Part shown: one piece after another, positions 17,844-23,852 of the stretch
Layout of the letters: the number at the start of each line of letters is the position of its first letter
Numbering within the stretch: position 1 is the stretch's first letter
From: a virus
Virus record (IMG/VR): IMGVR_UViG_3300046747_000566
Coordinates: 64,001 to 91,219 of that record
DNA: 27,219 nucleotides
Strand: one strand, 5' to 3'
The notes under the pieces: generated by a model
Seen by the model: only the letters and a program-made list of their open reading frames with translations
Told to the model about the DNA's origin: nothing
Databases searched by the model: none
Position numbers and translations under genes: made by a program

Positions 17844-18032
17844 CTAAAAATATCCTCCATCCAACAATTCCCGATAGTGTGGCAATTGCCGACATTCTGA
17901 ACACAACCCGCCCTTTTGCAATATTGGCTTTTCTCCACAATGCAGGCATATGCGGCGTCTTAGCCTGTCTGAGAGTTGGATGCCACGTAGATGCATCTTG
18001 ACATCTGGATCATCCTTCGTCCTGTCTTTCAT
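17844..18032 (-). CDS. Zinc-ribbon-like small protein (62 aa)
   Basis: A basic protein with CLHCGEKPIL (about 29-38) and LCSECRQLPH (about 43-52), a CxxC-x11-CxxC zinc knuckle. The preceding sequence (DRTKDDPDVKMHLRGIQLSD then RLRRRI) is charged. RNA- or DNA-binding is likely for such knuckles but unproven here. The start at 18032 follows AAAGGATTTTCG. Confidence 0.65.
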   Translation of the reverse strand: MKDRTKDDPDVKMHLRGIQLSDRLRRRICLHCGEKPILQKGGLCSECRQLPHYRELLDGGYF

Positions 18033-18073
18033 CGAAAATCCTTTCTTGGGGCGCCCGAAGGTACTCCGCTATG

Positions 18074-18148
18074 CTAACTCTTCTTGACAGCGGCTTTTGT
18101 GCCACCAAAGAAGAGACTAATTATCACTAACACTACAAATACTGTCAT
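18074..18148 (-). CDS. 24-aa membrane peptide, ATGA-coupled
   Basis: The frame MTVFVVLVIISLFFGGTKAA then VKKS starts at 18148 in an ATGA overlap with the stop of the 42-aa protein. It is a single membrane helix (residues 2-15) with a positive C-terminus, hence probably inserted with the tail inside. A longer frame to 18319 in the same register overlaps two other genes and lacks a ribosome site. Size and form resemble type I toxin-like or holin-accessory peptides; function unknown. Confidence 0.5.
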   Translation of the reverse strand: MTVFVVLVIISLFFGGTKAAVKKS

Positions 18149-18273
18149 ATACGTAGGATGAATCTGAGTGAAGCTATTGAGAGCCAATCGATAAAAAGAG
18201 CAATCAATGCATCTATCCCTATGATGATGCCTAATGCTAATACAAGCGTTAAAACGCATCCTAAAACCTTCAT
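18145..18273 (-). CDS. 42-aa small membrane protein
   Basis: Start at 18273 in an ATGA overlap with the gene upstream and behind CAGGAGGACTTATC, one of the best ribosome sites here. The protein reads MKVLGCVLTLVLALGIIIGI, then DALIALFIDWLSIASL and RFILRI: two hydrophobic stretches (3-20 and 21-41) that could form a helical hairpin. The strong site plus double coupling make it a convincing gene despite its size. Confidence 0.65.
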   Translation of the reverse strand: MKVLGCVLTLVLALGIIIGIDALIALFIDWLSIASLRFILRI

Positions 18274-18464
18274 GATAAGTCCTCCTGTAGCAATTCAGCA
18301 TGCAGGCAGAGTTCGGCAATACCAGTAGCCTTAGAAACTTTCTGGATAGCCTTTAAGGCACTATTTACTTCATGTATACCCATATCTTCAGGATATACAA
18401 GCTTACGATTTTTGTACACGTTGTATACATTTACGTAAATTTGGGTGACTTTATACTTTCTCAC
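18270..18464 (-). CDS. Small hypothetical protein (64 aa), GTG start
   Basis: The family is not recognised. A strand region (KYKVTQIYVNVYNVYKNRKL) comes first and is followed by a helix (IHEVNSALKAIQKVSKATGI then AELCLHAELL). The start is GTG at 18464 behind GCAGGTAAACA. Its last codons hold the ribosome site of the 42-aa gene. A GGAGCTA/TAGCTCC hairpin (18481-18502) lies in the gap before it. Confidence 0.6.
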   Translation of the reverse strand: MRKYKVTQIYVNVYNVYKNRKLVYPEDMGIHEVNSALKAIQKVSKATGIAELCLHAELLQEDLS

Positions 18465-18518
18465 TGTTTACCTGCTTTCTGGAGCTACCTCTCGATAGCT
18501 CCGCTAACCAACTAAAAC

Positions 18519-19448
18519 TTAAAAAGGATGATCCTCAGTACTCACATCGCTCCCACTACCCTGTTTCCAAGGCTCATGAGTCTCAATATCACTAGCAATG
18601 CGCTGTGACAAAGCCTCCGCCCACTCGACGGCTTTCTGTGTGCATTCACGGAAATGCTCAATGTGCTCCACAGGAACCTCGTGCTTTTGCAGGTAGCTCA
18701 CCGGGACCGCATCGGGTATCCCACAAAGCATCGGGAATATCGTCTTGCTATTGGCTCCCTGGCCACGCTGTTCCTGCTTCTTTGATGCACCAAAGATTGC
18801 AGAGTAGGACCACAGAGGTAGCGCCATATCACTGCCAGAGCCACGCAGCACATCGTGAGCTGCTGACAAGACTTTGTACTGCTTACGCATTGCGCCCAGT
18901 GCGTCAGCGGTCTGTGTCGATTTGACCGTGAAAACAAAGGGCTTGTCATAATCTGGTAGCAGTTGCCTGATGATGACCTGTGCATACAGCACGGTCTCAG
19001 ACTTTGAAGAATTGCGCTTCTGACGCCACTGGTAGACAATGCCAAACTTGCCGTTCGTCGTGGCGATCGATGGCACCCCATCGGCCATCAGGAAGAGCGC
19101 TGGTCGCTCAAGCATCCAATGCCTCACAACTTCACCCCCGCCATGAGAAATCTCAATCCACTGGAAGCCGTGTTTCCTCATGGCATCGTCAAGATCCTTG
19201 TCCTTGCCATGCTGGGTGAAGAAACCAGCGTAGTAGAGGCTGTCCCATACGACCTCTCCAGTATCCTCATCGATGACTTGTTGCCCTTTCTCGTTGAGCC
19301 TAGGGCGCTGTGCTGGCAATCCCGTGGCGTATTGCAGCAATGGGTACTCTGGCGCTGGCGTGACGGCTTCATTGCCAAGATTGACGCGCTGGCCACCAAA
19401 GGGGACGTAGATTGCTGTGCTTGTTGTCGTGATAATTTCTGTTGACAT
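18519..19448 (-). CDS. Hypothetical protein (309 aa), possible ssDNA-binding/DUF5895-like
   Basis: The largest protein of this operon. MSTEIITTTSTAIYVPFGGQ (start at 19448) is followed by a strand-rich body: LYYAGFFTQHGKDKDLDDAM, FQWIEISHGGGEVVRHWMLE, LYAQVIIRQLLPDYDKPFVF and TVKSTQTADALGAMRKQYKV. The layout (GFF, FQW, VVRHW, a query-like strand and VFTVKSTQTADAL) reminds me of DUF5895-type phage/plasmid proteins seen in Cyanobacteria and Chloroflexota, but I cannot be sure. The end is Asp/Ser-rich (GSGSDVSTEDHPF), like acidic tails of single-strand-binding proteins. The ribosome site is weak (GTGAGCAAGATC); an upstream start to 19592 lacks a site. Confidence 0.65.
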   Translation of the reverse strand: MSTEIITTTSTAIYVPFGGQRVNLGNEAVTPAPEYPLLQYATGLPAQRPRLNEKGQQVIDEDTGEVVWDSLYYAGFFTQHGKDKDLDDAMRKHGFQWIEISHGGGEVVRHWMLERPALFLMADGVPSIATTNGKFGIVYQWRQKRNSSKSETVLYAQVIIRQLLPDYDKPFVFTVKSTQTADALGAMRKQYKVLSAAHDVLRGSGSDMALPLWSYSAIFGASKKQEQRGQGANSKTIFPMLCGIPDAVPVSYLQKHEVPVEHIEHFRECTQKAVEWAEALSQRIASDIETHEPWKQGSGSDVSTEDHPF

Positions 19449-19495
19449 GATCTTGCTCACTTTCTTTTTTTGAATGATTGCTCTATAATTCCTAT

Positions 19496-19522
19496 CAAGG
19501 CTGGCCGCGACAACCAGCCTTG
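19496..19522. repeat. Hairpin in the leader of the 309-aa gene
   Basis: Perfect 9-bp arms CAAGGCTGG and CCAGCCTTG, 9-base loop, between the gene ending at 19571 and the start at 19448. No U-tract. It may set relative expression of the two genes by processing or pausing. Confidence 0.45.
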
Positions 19523-19570
19523 ACCACTCCAGGGAAGGCTTGTTTGGATTATCTTCGCCTTCCCATCCCA

Positions 19571-19915
19571 CTAGAACTCTTCCCACCCACAATAGGCGAG
19601 TCGCTCAAAATCCGCTTGTCTTTCCCTTTCCTCGTAAGAAAGTTCTAGCGCCTGATCACGCTCGAATGCTCTCCAAGCCTGCTGCCCTTGCTTGTCGAGT
19701 CCATCGGGATCTTGCGTAGGCTCTACCCACGCAATGGTATCGGCAAAATCGCCTCTCTCAAAACGCTCTAGCCAGTAGAGAGGGTCGGTACGCTGGTCGG
19801 GTGTGGGCATTGGATACACGCTCAGGATTTGGACAAATATCCTACGTCCGTCTGGGAGGAGACCGGATATTGTCTCTTCCGAATTGATTACCCCTGCAAA
19901 TTCCATCTTGTTCAT
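19571..19915 (-). CDS. Hypothetical acidic protein (114 aa)
   Basis: The family is not recognised. It begins with a strand region (MEFAGVINSEETISGLLPDG, RRIFVQILSVYPMP) and continues with an acidic, Trp/Glu-rich part (DPLYWLERFERGDFADTIAW ... RAFERDQALELSYEERERQA). The start at 19915 follows AAAGG; the longer frame to 19945 has no site. Two bases before its ATG region the 56-aa gene ends, so they are coupled. Confidence 0.6.
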   Translation of the reverse strand: MNKMEFAGVINSEETISGLLPDGRRIFVQILSVYPMPTPDQRTDPLYWLERFERGDFADTIAWVEPTQDPDGLDKQGQQAWRAFERDQALELSYEERERQADFERLAYCGWEEF

Positions 19916-19919
19916 TGAT

Positions 19920-20090
19920 TTAACCTTTCTGCTGTAAAACTGCACTGAACATCTTTTGCGGGAATTTATATTCTCTTGCTATTTTTGCGAGAGCATGACT
20001 GGGAGACCGTGCCTCCACAGACATCTGAACAAGATGGTTGAGAGGTTTGCCGTTCCAATCGATGACTTGGGTAACGAGGTATGTTCTCAT
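19920..20090 (-). CDS. Small hypothetical protein (56 aa)
   Basis: A 56-codon gene fitting exactly between its neighbours: start at 20090 one base after the upstream stop, behind GAGGAATTTGAG, stop at 19920-19922. It reads MRTYLVTQVIDWNGKPLNHL, VQMSVEARSPSHALAKIARE, YKFPQKMFSAVLQQKG: two strands, then two helices. The perfect fit, good ribosome site and balanced composition support it. Function unknown. Confidence 0.65.
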   Translation of the reverse strand: MRTYLVTQVIDWNGKPLNHLVQMSVEARSPSHALAKIAREYKFPQKMFSAVLQQKG

Positions 20091-20091
20091 C

Positions 20092-20499
20092 TCAAATTCC
20101 TCTTCCTTCTAATTTGTTTTTGATGCCATGTTGAGCACCATTGCAACTACAATTGCATGTTTCGCTCGTTGCTTTCTGGCACTTGTCATTGCAGACATGG
20201 CCTTCAACGAGCTTGGTGCTCTTGAGACGGGTGTTCTTTGGCTTGGCACCTCCACAGCGTGGGCATACTGCGATATAGGTACTCTTGACGGGGGCCTTAC
20301 TCTCACCGTCAAGTTGAAAGTACTCAGTACGCGGCTCCCATATGGTTTTCTCGGCTTGAGAATTGAACCAGGGGAAGCTCCAACACACAACCTCAAAATC
20401 TACTGTAGTCGCTGCTCCACAAGCATAACACTTGCAGAAGTGCCTTTCGATGCGAGTTGCATCAATGCGCTTCTCTGTAGTATTATCGAATGTGATCAT
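20092..20499 (-). CDS. Cysteine-rich zinc-binding phage-type protein (135 aa)
   Basis: There are three cysteine modules: CKCYACGAAT (about 22-31), CPRCGGAKP (about 78-86) and the C-terminal HVCNDKCQKATSETCNCSCN then GAQHG (about 100-124). The last resembles a motif frequent in phage and plasmid proteins (HvC..KC..A....C.CsC.G..HG). These proteins are presumed zinc-binding; function not established. The start at 20499 follows AAAGGACAAGATAAAACA. The 56-aa gene follows without a gap. Confidence 0.7.
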   Translation of the reverse strand: MITFDNTTEKRIDATRIERHFCKCYACGAATTVDFEVVCWSFPWFNSQAEKTIWEPRTEYFQLDGESKAPVKSTYIAVCPRCGGAKPKNTRLKSTKLVEGHVCNDKCQKATSETCNCSCNGAQHGIKNKLEGRGI

Positions 20500-20517
20500 T
20501 GTTTTATCTTGTCCTTT

Positions 20518-20910
20518 CTATCTCAGTAATCGATAGCCTTGGCTTGAGCCGTTCAAGTTACCTGCCAAGCCGACATTGCTGATGCCGTACTTGTTGACGG
20601 GATACTTTGGAGCTGCGATGATCTCCTCAGCAACTTTGTTCGTGGCGATGAACTTGGTCATTTGAAGGTCCATTTGAGCCAGAAAGGAGCCATTCTGTGC
20701 CAGGCTCTCCATGTGGCTTAACTTGGATGCTGCGATCTCCTGAGCTTTCTGCTCTTGTGCCATCCTGTCTAGAAGCTTCTGCGAATCATCAGAGACCCAA
20801 CGATTATCCGGTGAAAAGTTCTTCCTGTGCTTGCTTGCCCAGATAATGTAGCTCTCAGGACACTGTGCAAGGGTTTTTCCTTTGTACTTGCCGCTCTCGA
20901 TGATCCGCAT
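20518..20910 (-). CDS. DUF3820-like hypothetical protein (130 aa)
   Basis: The N-terminus IIESGKYKGKTLAQCPESYI then IWASKHRKNF (3-32) has the FGKYKGKxxxxxPxxYLxW form of DUF3820-like modules, which also occur as tails of exonucleases. Residues 40-75 form a charged helix (SQKLLDRMAQEQKAQEIAAS), and the end is Gly/Asn-rich (GLAGNLNGSSQGYRLLR). It is the first gene of the leftward operon, behind a good promoter (20964-20992) and ribosome site GGAGGACAAACAA. Confidence 0.65.
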   Translation of the reverse strand: MRIIESGKYKGKTLAQCPESYIIWASKHRKNFSPDNRWVSDDSQKLLDRMAQEQKAQEIAASKLSHMESLAQNGSFLAQMDLQMTKFIATNKVAEEIIAAPKYPVNKYGISNVGLAGNLNGSSQGYRLLR

Positions 20911-20942
20911 TTGTTTGTCCTCCGCTTTCGCTTTACGTTTTC

Positions 20943-20957
20943 GTACCCACTTGGTAC
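20943..20957. promoter_or_regulatory. Inverted repeat operator GTACC-N5-GGTAC
   Basis: Perfect 5-bp arms (minus strand GTACCAAGTGGGTAC), just downstream of the leftward -10 box and so near the transcription start. A likely operator for the HTH protein encoded divergently at 21121. Confidence 0.5.
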
Positions 20958-20963
20958 ACTCTT

Positions 20964-20992
20964 ATAATAACACTTATCGTGCTGTTTGTCAA
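20964..20992 (-). promoter_or_regulatory. Leftward promoter (TTGACA-17-TATTAT)
   Basis: Minus strand TTGACA (20987-20992), 17-bp spacer, TATTAT (20964-20969). It drives the operon from 20910 to 17414. Confidence 0.8.
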
Positions 20993-21049
20993 TAGCTTTT
21001 AGCGTGCTTTTTTAAAACTGAGAAAAATTGGTTTTCTGCTCTAGAGGCC

Positions 21050-21079
21050 TTGACAAAATACCACCTTACAGGCTATTAT
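21050..21079 (+). promoter_or_regulatory. Rightward promoter (TTGACA-18-TATTAT)
   Basis: Plus strand TTGACA (21050-21055), 18-bp spacer, TATTAT (21074-21079), about 42 bp before the ATG at 21121. With the leftward promoter 58 bp away it makes a divergent switch region. The bases between contain AAAAC ... GTTTT and AT-rich DNA. Confidence 0.8.
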
Positions 21080-21120
21080 TCATATATCATTTAAAGTGCT
21101 TTTAGAAGGAGGTGAAACCG

Positions 21121-21402
21121 ATGAATGAAAATATCAACCTTGGCGAGTGGTACAGTGCCACCGCCGCTGCTGAGAGACTGAGCAGAAATAGTGGGAAGCC
21201 TATCAGTTCCTCATATCCTCGCAAGCTAGCAGAGTACGGCAAAGTCAGGACTCTCAAGATAAGTGAACGAAACGTGCTTTACAGCAAAGAGGACATAGAT
21301 CCTTACATTGTTGAGGAAAGAGGTGAGAAATCAGGACGCGCAAAGAGGCAAACAGCGCGTCCTAAAGGCAAGAAGGACAAGCCGATTAAGAATGCGGCAT
21401 AG
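21121..21402 (+). CDS. HTH/excisionase-like DNA-binding protein (93 aa)
   Basis: It has an HTH-like start, EWYSATAAAERLSRNSGKPI then SSSYPRKLAEYGKVRTLKIS (about 7-46), with a wing, RNVLYSKEDIDPYIVEERG, as in MerR/excisionase-like proteins, and a strongly basic tail (KSGRAKRQTARPKGKKDKPI). The ATG at 21121 follows AAGGAGGTGAAACCG; the GTG at 21112 lies inside that site. It is the first gene of the rightward operon, beside divergent promoters, where a Cro-like or activator gene would be expected. Confidence 0.75.
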   Translation: MNENINLGEWYSATAAAERLSRNSGKPISSSYPRKLAEYGKVRTLKISERNVLYSKEDIDPYIVEERGEKSGRAKRQTARPKGKKDKPIKNAA

Positions 21403-21405
21403 CCC

Positions 21406-21447
21406 AGGCTTGTCAGCTCATGCCCTGGAAAGCTCACTGACAAGCCT
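21406..21447. repeat. Hairpin between 21121-21402 and 21470
   Basis: Perfect 11-bp arms AGGCTTGTCAG and CTGACAAGCCT with a 20-base loop containing GCCCTGG. It ends shortly before the ribosome site (GAAAGGATTAACCTAAC) of the BRO-like gene; no T-tract, so not a strong terminator. Confidence 0.5.
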
Positions 21448-21469
21448 AGTTTGAAAGGATTAACCTAAC

Positions 21470-22102
21470 ATGAATACGAGTGTATCACAGTTTGAAAAGT
21501 CCCCTTTTGATGCTATCCGCCAGATAGATAGCACTGGTCGAGAGTTCTGGAGCGCGAGAGATTTGCATGATTTACTTGGATATTCCACATGGCAAAAATT
21601 CCATAGTGCCATCAGGCGTGCTATTCGCGCTTGTGAGAATACTGGTGAGCCGAATATCGAAGTGTTGTTTAACCAATCGGTTAAGCTACAAAGTCGTGGT
21701 AATAGGGGAGGTACTCAGGAAGTAGAGGACTATCGCCTTGCACGCTACTCCTGCTACTTAATCGCAATGAACGCGGATCCTGATATTCCTTCTGTAGCTT
21801 TAGCTCAAAAATACTTCTACACAAAGACCCGTGAAGCAGAACTAGGGATAGTACCGCAAGCCCAGGAACTCGATCCCATCGAGACCGCCCAAAACCCACA
21901 GCTTCTCCGACAAGCCGTCGAACAACTTGAGGATATTGCTCTTGCAGCAGCAAAGAAAGCGCAACTCTTCAAACTGCTTGAGCAACATTATTATCCAAAG
22001 CAGTACAGGACACGTGGTAAGCGCAATCTACCACAAGCAAAACCCGTCGTGTGGGATAGAATGCCACTCACACAGATGACCATCATCTTTGAAATAGCGT
22101 AG
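21470..22102 (+). CDS. BRO/DinD-like antirepressor family protein (210 aa)
   Basis: The N-terminal two thirds fit the BRO-N / DNA-damage-inducible protein D group: FDAIRQIDSTGREFWSARDL, HDLLGYSTWQKFHSAIRRAI, RGGTQEVEDYRLARYSCYLI and AMNADPDIPSVALAQKYFYT. The C-terminal part is helical (LRQAVEQLEDIALAAAKKAQ) and the protein is shorter than typical DinD (about 270 aa), so the C-terminal region is reduced or different. Members act as antirepressors or in the SOS response. It has a ribosome site GAAAGG and lies second in the rightward operon, with hairpins on both sides. Confidence 0.85.
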   Translation: MNTSVSQFEKSPFDAIRQIDSTGREFWSARDLHDLLGYSTWQKFHSAIRRAIRACENTGEPNIEVLFNQSVKLQSRGNRGGTQEVEDYRLARYSCYLIAMNADPDIPSVALAQKYFYTKTREAELGIVPQAQELDPIETAQNPQLLRQAVEQLEDIALAAAKKAQLFKLLEQHYYPKQYRTRGKRNLPQAKPVVWDRMPLTQMTIIFEIA

Positions 22103-22111
22103 CATGCATCG

Positions 22112-22142
22112 TGTGGCAAGGGCATAGCGAACTCTTGCCACA
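22112..22142. repeat. Hairpin between the BRO-like gene and 22163
   Basis: Arms TGTGGCAAG and CTTGCCACA (9 bp), 13-base loop, just before the ribosome site GAAAGGACTTCACA. Same placement as the hairpin at 21406-21447. Confidence 0.5.
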
Positions 22143-22162
22143 ATTTGAGAAAGGACTTCACA

Positions 22163-22366
22163 ATGTCAAAATGGGCTGGCGCAAGAGACTACAACGAATG
22201 GTTAGAGTATTCCAGGGGTGAATCTACAGATGATCTGCTGGAGAGCGTTAAATGCGACATTTATTGCATCTCCACGATGTTTGCAGGGAAGACGATGCCT
22301 TTCCCCTGGATTATCAAACGCGGCGTAAAACCCCTGCCCTTTAGGCATGGGGAGATGTCACCATAG
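22163..22366 (+). pseudogene. 5' part of a gene truncated by an IS605-like end
   Basis: The frame from ATG 22163 (ribosome site AAAGGACTTCACA) encodes MSKWAGARDYNEWLEYSRGE, STDDLLESVKCDIYCISTMF, AGKTMPFPWIIKRG, then reads into the hairpin sequence at 22326-22360 and stops (VKPLPFRHGEMSP). The last 13 residues are therefore probably not native. The first about 54 residues are not recognised. A matching downstream coding remnant (22360-22488) is in another frame and lacks a start. The truncated protein could still be made. Confidence 0.55.
22326..22360. mobile_element. IS200/IS605-like terminal hairpin remnant
   Basis: The order AAAACCCCTGCCC-TTTA-GGCATGGGG-AGATGTCA has the look of the right end of IS200/IS605-family (TnpB) elements: short stem CCCC-TGCC / GGCA-T-GGGG with one bulge, TTTA loop, and an AGATGTCA-type flank. 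No tnpA or tnpB gene is present, so this is a solo end or a minimal non-autonomous copy. It interrupts a reading frame. Confidence 0.5.
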
Positions 22367-22488
22367 ATAATGGCAGTCGCTTCACTCCTAATGGCGTTGC
22401 GATTGGGCTGAGTTCGTATGATATAGAATTACATCTCTTAACGCCAGAACTACGCAAAGAGATAGAGCTGAAAGGGCCATGGTGTTAG
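22360..22488 (+). pseudogene. 3' coding remnant beyond the IS605-like hairpin
   Basis: In frame +1 relative to the upstream piece, TIDNGSRFTPNGVAIGLSSY then DIELHLLTPELRKEIELKGP and WC run to a stop at 22488. The composition and helix (LTPELRKEIELKG) are protein-like, and no start codon or ribosome site precedes it after the TAG in the hairpin. It may be the C-terminal end of the gene whose start is at 22163, or of a separate lost gene. Confidence 0.5.
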
Positions 22489-22506
22489 GCTCTAATAGCA
22501 GCATCA

Positions 22507-22535
22507 GGCGTGTGAGCGCATGCGCGGCGCACGCC
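22507..22535. repeat. GC-rich hairpin before 22564
   Basis: Arms GGCGTG and CACGCC enclose the palindrome GCGCATGCGC. The stretch is clearly richer in G and C than its surroundings. Like the earlier hairpins it precedes a GCAGAAAGGAC-type ribosome site. Confidence 0.45.
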
Positions 22536-22563
22536 GATGAGCAGAAAGGACAATAGCACAGAC

Positions 22564-22764
22564 ATGAAATGCATAATATGTCATTCAGATAACAACGTAC
22601 AGCGATATGTTGCAAGTTGGCAATATAGGTATGAAAATATTCTCGCACTTCCTTATTGTCAAAAGTGCGTGGAAGGCAAAAGCGAGTTTATGCCTATATC
22701 AGAGTCACGAGATTGGCAAAAGAGAGCAAAGCTGGCACCTATAAATAATGCAGAGTTGTCATAG
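22564..22764 (+). CDS. Small zinc-finger-like protein (66 aa)
   Basis: CIICHSDNNVQ (3-13) and YCQKCVEGKSE (about 31-41) form two CxxC pairs about 25 residues apart, as in treble-clef or ribbon proteins. The middle is aromatic (ASWQYRYENILALP). The start at 22564 is preferred over ATG 22537: it follows GCAGAAAGGAC, a leader repeated before several genes of this operon. The distance (about 14 bases) is long, so the start is not certain. Function unknown. Confidence 0.6.
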   Translation: MKCIICHSDNNVQRYVASWQYRYENILALPYCQKCVEGKSEFMPISESRDWQKRAKLAPINNAELS

Positions 22765-22786
22765 GCAAGCAGAAAGGACAACAGAC

Positions 22787-23011
22787 ATGTTAGATATCCA
22801 CGAACACCACAGGATTGATGCACAGGCTCTGGATACTGTGCATAGACAATGTGCTGAAGAAGCAAAAATACAAAGCCTGATCAAAGAGTGGACGAACGAC
22901 AGATCCATGTATCGTGAAGAGTGCCAAGCTTGGCTACAGAGGCATGGGTACCATCTGAGCGAAGTCAATATTTACTTTTTGAGGCAGGATATGCAGAAAG
23001 GACTATCATGA
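22787..23011 (+). CDS. Hypothetical helical protein (74 aa)
   Basis: The family is not recognised. It is His/Gln/Glu-rich and helical: MLDIHEHHRIDAQALDTVHR, QCAEEAKIQSLIKEWTNDRS, then ECQAWLQRHGYHLSEVNIYF. The start at 22787 follows GCAGAAAGGACAACAGAC; a longer frame from 22748 lacks a site. Its stop is ATGA-coupled to the YopX gene. Confidence 0.6.
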   Translation: MLDIHEHHRIDAQALDTVHRQCAEEAKIQSLIKEWTNDRSMYREECQAWLQRHGYHLSEVNIYFLRQDMQKGLS

Positions 23012-23496
23012 GGCCAATTGAATACCGCGCTTGGGACAAAGAGTACAATCACATGTATGATAATGCATGGCCATTTGAGCATTTAGTATATGTTGAGATG
23101 CCACAGGATGATCCTGAAGTACAGAAGCGTGAAAGCAGCATGATGAAAGTAAACGGCAAGTGGTTTTACTTTCTCTTGGCCAAAGACGTTGAGCTTATGC
23201 AGTACACGGGACTGCGAGACAAGAACAGTGTCAAGATATTCGAAGGTGATATTGTGCAGACTGCCTATGATTTTGCAAAGGAGCAAAGTAGAGCGCAAGT
23301 AGTTATTGAGCATCTTACCTGTGGCATTAGGTGGATATCTCCTCAAGATCCGACCGATTTCGGCTTCAAGCCTTTGTATAATCCAAGTGAGGATCCTGAT
23401 GATACTGGCGATCTTTGTTGGGATTTATCGAATTTCGAAGTCATCGGGAACGTCTACGAGCATCTAGATAGCACTGAGCAGAAAGGGCAGTCATGA
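23008..23496 (+). CDS. YopX-family protein (162 aa)
   Basis: It carries the YopX signature: MRPIEYRAWDKEYNHMYDNA at the start, then LMQYTGLRDKNSVKIFEGDI (about 65-84), VVIEHLTCGIRWI, and FEVIGNVYEHLD near the end. YopX proteins occur in many phages and prophages (named after Bacillus phage SPbeta); their function is not known. Length is normal. The start at 23008 overlaps the stop of the previous gene (ATGA) and follows GCAGAAAGGAC. It supports a phage origin for this region. Confidence 0.9.
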   Translation: MRPIEYRAWDKEYNHMYDNAWPFEHLVYVEMPQDDPEVQKRESSMMKVNGKWFYFLLAKDVELMQYTGLRDKNSVKIFEGDIVQTAYDFAKEQSRAQVVIEHLTCGIRWISPQDPTDFGFKPLYNPSEDPDDTGDLCWDLSNFEVIGNVYEHLDSTEQKGQS

Positions 23497-23789
23497 CAGA
23501 ACAACAACGCATAGCCGCAATTGAGGCACTTGGCACTGCATACCATTGGAAAATCAAGAACAAGCCATGGTACGCAGAGCCTGAGAACGATCAAGAGAGC
23601 TTGATACACGGCACTCTCGCTGCATTGCGTGCATTGCACAAAGACAATCACCTCAATGCAAAAGATGTTTGTGAGTATTTGATAGCTCCACACTACGAAG
23701 GGGCAACAGAGGAGCAGAAGAAGCTTTGTGAAGACGCGGTGCAGGCGATGAGGGAGATATTGGAATTTGAGAGGACAGAGTCGATATAG
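23493..23789 (+). CDS. Hypothetical protein (98 aa)
   Basis: The family is not recognised. Its start is ATGA-coupled to YopX and follows GCAGAAAGGGC. It contains two helices, MTEQQRIAAIEALGTAYHWK and SLIHGTLAALRALHKDNHLN, then KDVCEYLIAPHYEGATEEQK and CEDAVQAMREILEFERT. It is a fully helical small protein. Last gene before the bidirectional terminator. Confidence 0.65.
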   Translation: MTEQQRIAAIEALGTAYHWKIKNKPWYAEPENDQESLIHGTLAALRALHKDNHLNAKDVCEYLIAPHYEGATEEQKKLCEDAVQAMREILEFERTESI

Positions 23790-23794
23790 ACAAA

Positions 23795-23845
23795 ACACAA
23801 AGAGAGCGCTGGATCAAATAGTACGATCCAGCGCTCTCTTTGTGT
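23795..23845. terminator. Bidirectional terminator with a perfect 21-bp stem
   Basis: Arms of 21 bp (23795-23815 and 23825-23845; core AAAGAGAGCGCTGGATC) pair without mismatch around a 9-base loop. A rich run of A and T at the stem base (ACACAAAG / CTTTGTGT) serves both directions. It separates the rightward operon from the converging lipoprotein-like gene. Confidence 0.85.
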
Positions 23846-23852
23846 GCAGGTA

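Noticed and set aside
18074-18319. 81-codon frame containing the 24-aa peptide
   Set aside because: The upstream 57 codons overlap two better-supported genes, are His/Arg/Cys-rich and have no ribosome site; the ATGA-coupled start at 18148 is preferred.
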